Part shown: one piece after another, positions 35,236 to 45,036 of the stretch
How the letters are laid out: each line of letters starts with the position of its first letter
Numbering within the stretch: the first letter of the stretch is position 1
DNA from: Voacanga thouarsii
Lineage: Eukaryota; Streptophyta; Magnoliopsida; Gentianales; Apocynaceae
Direction: 5' to 3'
Assembly: GCA_026120185.1 (NCBI GenBank)
Contig: JANUWF010001176.1
Span: 4,969,501 to 5,033,500 of the forward strand
Length of the DNA: 64,000 nucleotides
Position numbers and translations under genes: made by a program
Notes under the pieces: model-generated
Database searches by the model: none
Told to the model about the DNA's origin: nothing
What the model saw: only the letters and a program-made list of their open reading frames with translations

Positions 35236-35246
35236 CTCTCTCTCTC
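35164..35246. repeat. Compound (CA)n(CT)n(GT)n(CT)n microsatellite
   Basis: CA, CT, GT and CT dinucleotide runs follow each other. The matching place in the 3' LTR (46946-46990) has only short CT runs and no CA run, so most of the expansion happened after insertion. Confidence 0.95.
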
Positions 35247-37349
35247 AGCCAAACCAATAGTGGCCATTCTTGGACAAACTTCAACCAAGGAAGGGCTCTC
35301 AAACACTCAAGAACCTTTATTGAACAAAGTGACATCTTCAGCTAACAATCATCTAAACAAGTATTTCTTTATCGATCTTCTCTTTAAATTCTCAAAATCA
35401 ACTCTTAGATGATGGATTTGATAGGTTGATTGAATAATATGGGGCTGGAGATATGTATGTGGGTGAAAGGAATAGATTTAAGACATGAAGCTTTGAATGA
35501 ATGTTGTGACTCATGAACTAAGGATCATGATTTAAGATCATTGTATGTTCATTATGATTATGAGCTTTATGGATTTGTGATGTATGATAGACATTAAACC
35601 ACCATTGTTGATGATGCCTTCATGATGTTATTTTTTCAATAAATCCATAAATAATATCATGACTAGTAGAACATCACCCCTGTTGTGATGTATGTTAATA
35701 CAAACCTATTTTTGGATAAATCGACATTATATTGGTTGGATCCATGTGTGTATGAATATGTATATAGATTTTCTCTAGTATTTCACTATGATTATTAAAA
35801 ATTATTGTAAGAACTACTTTTATTATTTTTAGTATTATTCTTACTATCATTATTATTAATATAATTAATATTATTATTTAATTTAATTGACTAATTTCGG
35901 TGAACACAAATATTTTTTAAACTAATAAGTATTTAAAATATTGATATTTTATTAGATAAACAAAATAGAATTTTGTATTAAACATTACTAAATATAAATA
36001 ATAATATATTGGAATTAAGTAATATCGAATGTCTTATATCCATACTATTATTAGTTAGCCTTACTAAAATTTTATTTACACTCATAAATATTATTTATAT
36101 GAAAATAATTTATTTATTATTATTATTATTTTCTATTTATTATTTATTATTGAAATTATTTGTAATCTATTATTGATATTACTTATTATTTGTAATAGTA
36201 TTATTTATTATTTATTACCAATATTATTTAGGATTGATTATTAATAGTACTCATTATTTATTACTAATTTTATTTACTAGTATTACTCATTGTTTATTAT
36301 TTTTTAAAAAATAGTTAATATTATAATTTATTGTTTATAACACATATTTATTTTAACTTATCAAATTAATCTTATTCTATAAAATACTTTATCAATTAAT
36401 GTTAAAGCTTGAAGCCTTGTAGTCATAACTAGATGTTGTTGTATGTAGTTGAGCTTAAGCATTTAGGCTAGAAAGTATTTATTTAAAGTAAGTATTGTCT
36501 AGATATTGGGACTTATACCATGTATTTATCCCAAGCGGGGTTAGGTTGCCTTGAATTATCTTGGAAGGCTATTGTAGCTAGGAAACAGCAAAAGATCAAG
36601 TAAGTTCCTACATAAAGCTGTTTGAAGATCAAAGTTATCTTGGCAAGTCAAACATGATGTATACGAGAAAATTGTACTATAAATGCAATTATAGATAATT
36701 TCCTTTTCTTTTCCCGTCAATCAAACAATTTCCAGTTGAACAAGTAATTTTACACAAAATGCTAAACCTTTCTAAAAATCAACTTTGACAGGAATTTTGG
36801 AAACCATAATTTATATTTCAAAAAAAAAAAAAACGCATTAGATGATTCTTTTTTTCCGAAAAGGGACAAATACAACGTTGAGCACTCAATAAGGATAGAC
36901 TACTAGGACTAATCTTTGAAGGGTTAGGGTAAGTCAATCAATAAGTGGCCACTCTGAGGGGGTGAGTCCTTTCCCAGATAGGATGCCAGTCTTGTTGGTC
37001 ATACTAGTCCGAGGTAGCAAGTATAGTCAAGTGGACTGTATATATTCGGAATGGATAACCAGTAAGTTTGGGTGTAGAGATTGAGGGGTATCTCACCTGG
37101 AAGGCCGTACACCTATCGTATGTCAGTATGCACAAAGTATGACATCCTAAACGTTTTTTTGTCATGGTGTACAAAGTGTAGTGCCATGGCTACCACTTTT
37201 GAGTGGTTGCTTTTATTGTATACATATATAGCTTTTGAAAGAAAAACACCACTCCTCACTTGTGAAATTTATTCGAAACTTGCCAGCACTTACTTTTATG
37301 AAGATTTCTCAACTTGCATACATGAACTGTCACTACTAGAAAAAAGTGA

Positions 37350-38280
37350 TTTACCAACTGACAAAATCGATTGGTAATTAGTTAAATTCAGTTGGTAATC
37401 ATGATTTACCAACCGATTATTAACCGAATGACGTCGCATGCAAAAACCTTAGCTTGTAAATTTTCCAACCAATTTTTTTTTTAGTCGGTTGGTAATTACT
37501 AACTGCATTTCTGTTGGTACTATAAAATCGTCAATTGGAAATTTTGCATTAAGTTTGGCATTTGAGTGGACTATTTCGGTTGGTAATTACCAACCGAAAC
37601 TCGGTTGGTAATGTAAAAGTTCGGTTGGAAATTTGGCATTTAGTTTGGCATTTGAGTTGATTATTTCGGTTGGTAATTACCAACAAACATTTATGTTACC
37701 AACCGATTTTTGCAGTTGGTAATTATCCATCGAAAATGTAGCTTGTAAATTTATAATTTTGTGTTAGTAAATTTGTATTGAATATAATATTGTAATTTAC
37801 TAATTTACCAACTGAGACATGTTACTACCAGCCTATATATGTGTAGGTAATTACCAACTGACTTTTAGTTGGTAATTACTTTTTTTAGTTGGTAGTTTTA
37901 TTTATTTACCAACTGACTTTTGGTCGGTAATTTTCCAACTACTTTAGTTATTTAAAATCTGTTAGTAATTTTTTGTTGGTAAATTACTAACCGAAATGTT
38001 CATTTGCTAATTCTTTTTTTCCATTGGTAGTTTTATTTCTTTACCAACCAAAAATTCAGTTGGTAATTTTCTAACTATTTTAGTAATTTAAAATCTGTTG
38101 GTAATTTTTTATTGGTAAATTACCAACTAAGTGGTTTGTTGGTAGATAGTTGGTTTGAAAATTACTAACTGTTATTTAATATATTACCAACCGAATTATT
38201 TTCAATTACCAATTGAAATACTAATCGAATTCTATTAAATTACCAACTGATTTTTCAGTTGGTAATTTTTCTTTAATTTG
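37350..38280. repeat. CACTA subterminal repeat array
   Basis: Dozens of variants of TTACCAACCGA and its complement TCGGTTGGTAA occur in both orientations, often as facing pairs (GGTTGGTAATTACCAACC near 37579-37596). Such arrays bind the element's transposase in the CACTA family. They appear only at this end. Confidence 0.85.
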
Positions 38281-38543
38281 ATAGAATTCTAGTTCATTTG
38301 TACATATAACCAAACACTTGCATTTGACAAATTCATAAAATAATAAAGCCAAAATGCATCCATAAACCCAACATCATCAAATCCAACATAAACATCATCC
38401 TTCTACAAATTCAAAGCAAATATAATTCCCTCATAAAATTATAGTAGGTGTGATAAGCTACACATATCTTTAGGTCAAAATAACAGGAAATGCAAACAAA
38501 ATATGAAATCGAAGGCTAATACAGTTCCATTTGAAGCCTACTT

Positions 38544-38852
38544 TCAAAGTTCTCTAGCACCTGGAAATCCCCCCTTAAGTTGGATGGCACCAAAATCTAC
38601 TTGGCTCAACTTTGTCCTGGCAATAAGAATCTGAAGTCAATATACATTTTAGGCGAATGATACAAACAACTAAATCAATTGTAAGGGTCCATTTGGTGTG
38701 GGGTTTTCTAATATTACACGTTTAAGGTTTACCTGAACACCATCTTAGTAGTAACAGACAAGAAAGATGCACTTGTAGTCTTCATTGTCATGTAATATTC
38801 TCTCAATTTCTTCAACTTCTACATCCCAATATGCTTCACGATCTTCATCCTT
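38544..38852 (-). pseudogene. Two-exon gene fragment inside the CACTA-like insert
   Basis: On the minus strand a 120-base open segment (38852-38733) lies between CTTTTCAG and GGTAAAC and reads KDEDREAYWDVEVEEIERIL at its start, with one TAA near its end. It is followed after an intron-like stretch by a second segment (38630-38544) preceded by TTGACTTCAG. This reads ILIARTKLSQVDFGAIQLKG and ends in PGAREL-stop. Both are in phase 0, so splicing keeps the frame. This looks like a captured host gene fragment. I do not recognise the parent gene. Confidence 0.5.
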
Positions 38853-40163
38853 CTGAAAAGAAAACCCAAAAGGTCTATAGGTGAATAAAAGAAACAGAAA
38901 TTATTCAACTAAAAATTACAAAGCAAGTTCCACAATGAAATGGCATCATGACATTCACAAATTTCTTTTCACCACATGGGCATATTACTTTTCTTTTGGT
39001 TGCTGGTTATGGTGGAAACAGTGAGGATGCAGGATTTCTAGCATCAAATTATTAAGGAAACTCAGAAACCTTCAAAAGCATGCCATACAAAAGATTTCAA
39101 TTATACATGCACTCACACACACCCCAAAAAACATACTAAGACAAGAATGCAATCCACGAAAGAAGTGCATAGGAACTATATCATTCTTGAACAAAAGTAT
39201 GCAGATGAACAAGATCATTTATCAGAACAAGATTGCCAGAACCATTAAGTCCTAGTTGCATGTGAGAATATTTATCAAACATGAAAACCTAGAAAAAATC
39301 TGTTGCCAATGGGGATTCCAAGAATAACATATAGTATTCAGTGTTCATCAATAAATTGCATCAGTAAACACCATGCAGTATAAGCATACACATTCCACCC
39401 TTCAATACCAGGACTCCACCTGCTGCATTCTGTGCAATGTAGAAGTCTAGGAGAAGAATTCTGCAGGCAAATGCTATAGCTACTTGGTCAGTATTCTGTC
39501 AGCAATGATTTTCAAAAACCCAGCCACAGGCACAGAGCTCATCACAATAGAGGTCTGTCTTAACAGCTATTTTCTGTCACACAAACTAATATACATTTGA
39601 GTACTACTGCTGCAACTAAATGGTTTAAACTATTTTATGAATGAAAGCAATAGCTATTGTTGAAAAGATCAAAGAAAACAAGAAACAAAAGATGGCATTA
39701 CAACCATAATATATATTCAGACCGACTTTCATTTAAAACAATAAGATAAATAAATGAATGAAATTCTAGTTTTCTAATATTCAAGCAACACTGGTTATAG
39801 TTATTACGTGATCATGATCAAACTAGCCTTACCTTGGTACACTAAACAATTTCCTACAGTTCTTATCACAGAAAATAATTTATGCATTCAACATAAACAA
39901 AATAATGCCTACTTGAAACACAAGAACCATTTTCTAAACAACATAAGATTCTCAATTTTTAAAAACCATGAAGATTGAAAAGCAGTATGGGATAGGAAAC
40001 AAGTTTGCATCCATCACGAGACAAACCAAACCAAACTAAACCAAAGAAGAGACCCATTCAACAGATACATCCTACCAAGTGGGCAACTTCTGCTACACTT
40101 TAACAACTTCAAAGTTCAAACCAATTCCACTTTCCTTTTACAACAGCCACAAATCCCTATTCG
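38853..40163. other. CACTA-like insert interior, noncoding
   Basis: No reading frame or repeat stands out. The texture is intron-like, and it may be further captured gene sequence. Confidence 0.35.
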
Positions 40164-40373
40164 ATGAGAATCCACCAAATTTTAATGCATCGATGTAGCA
40201 TTTTATTATCAAGTCATAACCTTTATTTCGAACGTGAGAAGAAGTTGGTAGAAGAAATCCCTGATGCAAAGTTGGAAGACCAAATAAAGAGGCTGAGACA
40301 AGCATATTTCAAGGCCAAATATGAGAAGAGAAAACTCAAGGATCTGGAAAAATTTTTGAGAGGCAGATGTTAG
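40164..40373 (+). pseudogene. Possible captured exon, charged helix
   Basis: The frame encodes 69 residues. From FEREKKLVEEIPDAKLEDQI onward they are Lys/Glu/Leu-rich with a heptad-like pattern, ending EKRKLKDLEKFLRGRC. No known domain is recognised. It lies within the CACTA-like insert on the strand opposite to the spliced fragment. It could be a chance frame. Confidence 0.25.
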
Positions 40374-40633
40374 TCTGATTGCTTTGGTTACATAAGGTCA
40401 AGTTTATGATCTTTCTCAAATTTTCTTTATATTAAGAAGATGCTTAGACATTAAAATCTATTGTATAAAATTAAGATTAAGGGTAATCAACTTATTTGGA
40501 GTATCAAGATGACCCAAAAAAAAAAAATCGACAGAGTTTTCCCTATATACTAGACGTTTCTAGGCACAAAGCCACCACAAAATCAACATTATTAAAAAAA
40601 AAACATTAACTGTCACAACAATTATTCAATAAG

Positions 40634-40706
40634 GGTAATCACCCATTACTCATGGGGAATGATCACTCATCACTCATGAGAAATGATAACCCATCACTAA
40701 CGGGGA
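40634..40706 (+). repeat. Short imperfect tandem repeat
   Basis: Units combining 'atcactcatgagaaatgat' and 'aatcacccattactcatgggg' repeat about three times near the right end of the CACTA-like insert. Confidence 0.6.
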
Positions 40707-41250
40707 TCCATTCATATAAGTTTAAAAAAGAGAAAAAAGATGCAGTGGGTATCGGACTAAAATAATATAGCTAACCATATAGTAAAGGAATTATTAAATT
40801 CCTTAACTTATTTCTATTCCATTTCATACTAGAAATTTAAATGGAACCAATGCAATCAGGGTCACATGAAATTTAAAGCTGCAGGAAAGCCTGTTTCCAA
40901 CTACATGTTTTACCTGAAGCACTCAAATCACACACGAGCTTACTGAGAATTCTGCCTCACCACATTTTTATACCATGCTTTTAGGTCGATCCTGTTGTAA
41001 AGGTTATTGATTAGAGGCTACATTTATTTTGAGGACTTATTTCTTTTCCTATGTATTTCATTTTGAGGGACTCTAACAGACATTTATTTATTTTGGGACT
41101 TGTTCATGTATTGCTTGGGTGGTAATAAGTTTAATTTTGAATTGTTTCTTTCCTTTCTTTCATGAGTCCTAGTTATAAAGAGCTCTTGTTCTATTGATAG
41201 GACGACATCCCTAGCCCTAATAGGATATGTAGGTAGTGGAATGTTACAAG

Positions 41251-41262
41251 TAGTATCAAAGA
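41251..41262 (+). promoter_or_regulatory. G2 primer-binding site, degenerate
   Basis: TAGTATCAAAGA lies two bases after the LTR end GTTACA, corresponding to TGGTATCAGAGA in G1 with two changes. Confidence 0.75.
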
Positions 41263-41348
41263 TAAGGTTTAGGCAATTATTGATAGTATTTGTTTTATTT
41301 CACTAAGATTAAACTCTTTTGACTAATCTGGGTTGTGTATGCTATAGG

Positions 41349-41828
41349 ATGATTAGCATGTATAGAATTGCAAGGAAGGGGCAACAATGGCATCCACTAA
41401 TCCCTATCTACCCAGAAGACTTACCAATGCTACAACCTGCACCACAACCTGCACATCAACCGGTTATACCCTTCGAAGAAAATAGTGATGATGAGGTTCA
41501 AATTATTGAGCTACCCCCTATACCTATAATAGACTTGATCACTGATAGTAAGGATGAGAATATTGATATGAAGTATATCCCAAATCCACCTAGTCCTGTG
41601 ATTGCTTTAATTGCTGATAGTGATGATCCGAGAGAGATAGACTATGAATCTCCACCTAGACCTTCTTTTGTACCCCAACCCAACCATGTTGAAACTGGGG
41701 AGAGTTCTAGGAGACCCAGGAAGGAACCTATAGACTATGGATTCGTAAATGGTGCAGGGATAGACATTTCTAAGAATAATGGGGGTTGGTTGTATGATAC
41801 CAGCACTGAGGATTTTGATGAGGATTAG
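41349..41828 (+). CDS. Conserved acidic leader ORF of G2
   Basis: This is an intact frame of 159 residues in an element whose other genes are full of stops. I do not recognise the family. I chose this Met because G1 starts at the same place after TATAGGATG. It opens MISMYRIARKGQQWHP, then a Pro/Gln-rich part (LQPAPQPAHQPVIP), an acidic part (EENSDDEVQIIELPPIPIID, ADSDDPREIDYESPPRPSF), GESSRRPRKEP, and a Gly/aromatic tail (SKNNGGWLYD) ending STEDFDED. Predicted to be strongly acidic and disordered, without membrane segments or zinc fingers. It sits between primer-binding site and gag, so it would be the first frame on the genomic RNA. A role in packaging, translation or chromatin is conjecture. 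Confidence 0.7.
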   Translation: MISMYRIARKGQQWHPLIPIYPEDLPMLQPAPQPAHQPVIPFEENSDDEVQIIELPPIPIIDLITDSKDENIDMKYIPNPPSPVIALIADSDDPREIDYESPPRPSFVPQPNHVETGESSRRPRKEPIDYGFVNGAGIDISKNNGGWLYDTSTEDFDED

Positions 41829-42091
41829 GGGCAAAGTTTCTCCATGTTTAGGAAGCTATTATTTACAGCTTTCAATAAACTCTTGTGCTCGGCGTTCATT
41901 TATGTTTAATGCTTTATTTCAAAATTTATGCAAATAAGAATACCTTGGTGTACTCCAATCTTGAAAAATGTAATTATTTATACAAACTTGAATTTGATTT
42001 ACTTTTACTTAAGTTCGAATGTGAATGCATGCTCGATTTAAATATTTTAAATTTTGATGCATAACTTATTATTTGGGGGCGATGGTTTAGA
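41829..42091 (+). other. Spacer between leader ORF and gag in G2
   Basis: AT-rich noncoding sequence, equivalent in position and length to 5913-6177 of G1. Confidence 0.45.
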
Positions 42092-43053
42092 ATGGTACCA
42101 AAGCGATGCGTAGCAGGATCTAGCAGAAGGGATCCTGAAGCAGAACCCGTGACTCCAGAATGTGATGCTACTTAACGTGCCTCACTAAATCAAGGGAATG
42201 AGAATGAACCTGAGCAGGAAGTAGGGTCTGAAGAGCCTACAAATGTGACCATGGGGCAAGCATTCCACAAGATGATGGAGATACTCCAAACCTTGTCGGA
42301 ATGGAAGAACCCAAAATGAGAAGATCAAGCTCTGGAAAGGTTTCTAAAATTTCAACCTCCCACCTTCTTGGGTAAAGCCAAACAAGATCAGAAAATGGAG
42401 CAGTGGGTGGAGCAGATGGATGACATCTTTGCTACCCTCCAATACACTGAGAAGAAGATGGTTAAATTTGCTGCATTTCTACTAAGAGGCCCAACTCGGG
42501 CATGGTGGCAGCGAGTCCTAGAAGCCTGAGAATTAATGGATTAAGACTGGACGTGGGCTAACTTTGTGGAGGCATTTAGAGTAGAATATATCCCTCAGTG
42601 GATAGTGGAGAAAAGGGAAGACGAGTTGTAGAATTTGAAGCAAGGGGGCATGACTATGGCTTAGTATACTGCTCATTTTACTCAGTTGTCAATGTATTGC
42701 TAGAGACTGGTAGATACCAAGCAGAACTGAACTATGCAATTTGTCAAGGGACTGAGGCAGGAGTTGAGAAAGGCTTTAGCACCTTTTTCACCGATGACAT
42801 ATTCTGGGGCGATAGACACAATGACCCGAACAGAGAATAAGGACGGAAGTAGGATGGTATCAAAACCGTTCCTGCTAGAAGGCAACTACTGTGACCCTTC
42901 CAGAGGCAGCAAGCTAATAAGTAACTTGCCTACCAGCAATGGCATAACCGAGTAAAGCAAGCACTACGACACCGACTGGTTCTACGCAGAATCTCCCATC
43001 GTGCCGACATTATGGGAAGAAGGGCTATGTAGAAAAGAACTGTTGGTCTAAAG
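42092..43053 (+). pseudogene. gag: G2 gag, degraded
   Basis: The start MVPKRCVAGSSRRDPEAEP matches the G1 gag stub. Retrotransposon-gag core landmarks are FQPPTFLGKAKQDQKMEQWV, FLLRGPTRAWWQRVLEA and FVKGLRQELRKAL, divided by several stops and frame changes. A zinc knuckle remnant at 43002-43043 reads [14 protein letters not shown], with the second Cys replaced by Tyr. The sequence runs straight into RT-connection coding at 43054. It is not functional. Confidence 0.82.
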
Positions 43054-44991
43054 GAGCTGAAGCAGAGGTTAACAACGGCTCCAGTGTTGAGTTTTCCAAA
43101 AGGAGATAAACCCAATGCTTTGTATACTGATGCTTCTAAGGAAGGTTTGGGAGTGGTATTGATGCAGGATAGGAAGGTAATAGCTTATGTCTCTCAGAAG
43201 TTGAAGCCTCATGAAGTCAATTATCCGACGCATGATTTAGAGCTGGCTACCATCGTATTTGCTTTGAAAAAATGGCGGTATTACTTGTATAGAGCCGAGT
43301 ATGAAGTGTTCACAGACCATAAGAGTCTGAAATATATTTTTATCCAGAAGGACTTAAATTTGAGGCAGCACAGATGGATGGAATTTTTGAAGAAATATCG
43401 TTATCCTATCAACTACTACCCAGGAAAGGCCAATGTTGTTGCAGATGGCCTGAGTCGTAAAGTCAAAATGGCCAAAATAAGAATTCAAGAGATTCAAGCA
43501 GTCCAAGATGTGCTGGGTAGGAGGATGAAAGAACAAGAAGGAAGGATTATCATCAGTAATATGAGATTGACATCGGATCTAATGTAAGAAATCATCAAAG
43601 CACAGCAAAGCAATGCGAAGTTTTAACTTTTCAAGGATAAAGAACTTAAATGGGAAGGCAGTGATTTCCAGCAGGACGAGACGGGGTGATGTATTTCTGA
43701 GATCATTTGTGTGTGCCTGATGAGCAACAACTAAAAGATAAGATTTTGGAAGAGGATCATAAAAGCATATTCATCCAGGAGAGGTAAAAATATATCAAGA
43801 TCTGAAGAAAGCCTATTGGTGGCCCAAAATGAAGAAGAACATGGTGAAGTATGCCTCCACGTGCCTGACCTATAAAGCGGAGCACAAAAAGTCAGCAGGA
43901 TTATTGTAACTTTTATCGATACCAGAATGGAAATAGGAAGAGGTGACCATGGACTTCGTTACTGGACTCTCTATGGCATGGACCCAAAAGGATTCCATAT
44001 ACGTAGTGCTGGACAGATTAACTAAATCAACATATTTTATTCCTATGAATGTAAGAGACTTAATAGAGAAGTTAGCTCAAACATATGTGCGGGAGATAGT
44101 TAGATTGCATGGACTACCTTCGAGTATTGTGTCCAACTGAGACCTATGTTTTACATCTCGATTTTGGACCAAATTCTAAGAATATATGGGTTCTAATATG
44201 AAGTTTAGTACGACGGCATACCCGCAAATCAATGGTTAGTCTAAAAGGGTTATCCAGATATTAGAAGATATGCTAAGAGCTTGCGTATTAGATTTTGGGG
44301 ATAAGTGGATTGGTTGCATACGGTATGCAGAATTGGCTTAGAATAATAGTTACCAATCTTCAATTGAAATGGCCCCGTATAAAGTATTGTATAGGGTAAG
44401 TGTTAAGTACCTCTGTATTGGAGTTGGTCAGAAGAAGGTTGCATAACCAAGTCTAGAGAAGTTTGCATTTAGAAAATCTCAGATAAGGTGAAACTGATCA
44501 GAGAAAGGTTGAAAGCGGCTTAAAGCCGACAAAAATGTTATGTAGATAATAGGCGAAGGGAATTAGAATTCCAGGCAAGAGATAATGTGTTTTTTAGGTA
44601 GATTCTGAGTAGAGGAATCTTGAAGCATTAGAAAGATAAAAAGCTGAATCCGAGATATTTGGAATCATTTCCAATCATGAAAAGAATTAGACCAGTTGCA
44701 TACCAACTGGATTTGCCAAATGGTTTGATGGGAATACATGATGTATTACATGTGTCTCAGTTGAAGTGGTATAATGCCGACTTGGGACCTGTTTTGAATG
44801 ACGAACCGTTGGTATTGCAACCCGACTTGAGCGATGTGAAGAAACCAGTTAAAATTTTAGACCAAAGTATTAAGAGTCTCTGAAATACGCAGATACCGAT
44901 GGTAAAAGTATAATGGGAGCATCACGGCTCTCAAGATGCCACGTGGGAAACCGAAAAATGGGTGAAGCAGAAATACCCCAACATGAGATAA
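43054..44991 (+). pseudogene. pol: G2 pol remnant: RNase H, integrase, chromodomain
   Basis: It starts at [14 protein letters not shown], the RT connection, so protease and the RT catalytic core are deleted. RNase H (43084-43587) is readable with [36 protein letters not shown] and VVADGLSR. Integrase is broken by many stops. The first catalytic Asp is kept (TMDFVTGL), but the second site reads VSN-stop instead of LDRD and the Glu site reads SKR instead of SER. The GPY region and chromodomain survive in 44659-44883 (VKKPVKILDQSIKSL) and on to ATWETEKWVKQKYPN before a TAA at 44989. Confidence 0.85.
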
Positions 44992-45001
44992 AGGTACACC
45001 T

Positions 45002-45020
45002 GAATTTCGTGACGAAATTC
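45002..45020 (+). promoter_or_regulatory. Tekay end-of-pol inverted block, G2
   Basis: GAATTTCGTGACGAAATTC differs from the G1 block by one base and keeps both 8-base arms. Confidence 0.7.
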
Positions 45021-45036
45021 TTCTAAGGAGAGGAGG
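45021..45036 (+). promoter_or_regulatory. G2 polypurine tract
   Basis: TTCTAAGGAGAGGAGG directly precedes the 3' LTR and parallels the tract in G1. Confidence 0.75.

Larger units (their letters stand above)
37331..40905. mobile_element. CACTA-like (En/Spm) insertion
   Basis: The G2 LTR is interrupted at GAACTGT. The insert begins CACTACTAGAAAAAAGTG, the typical terminal sequence of CACTA transposons, and is flanked by the 3-base duplication TGT (37328-37330 and 40906-40908). The uninterrupted LTR copy at 49046 confirms the site. The first 950 bases are packed with subterminal motifs. The right end (TTTCCAACTACA) does not show the expected CTAGTAGTG, so that terminus is lost or strongly changed. 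No transposase is visible, and the interior holds putative gene fragments. Confidence 0.75.
33306..41248 (+). repeat. G2 5' LTR, split by a DNA transposon
   Basis: Apart from the insertion at 37331-40908 it aligns with 45037-49389 along its length, giving about 4.36 kb. It carries a tRNA-like module, a long pyrimidine/CA microsatellite and a region of TATTA repeats (35820-36370). The frame 33959-34453 inside it is interrupted in the 3' LTR copy and is not a gene. Confidence 0.88.

Noticed and set aside
40634..40706. Short regularly repeated units, considered as a CRISPR array
   Set aside because: There are only about three imperfect units without distinct spacers, in a plant transposon.
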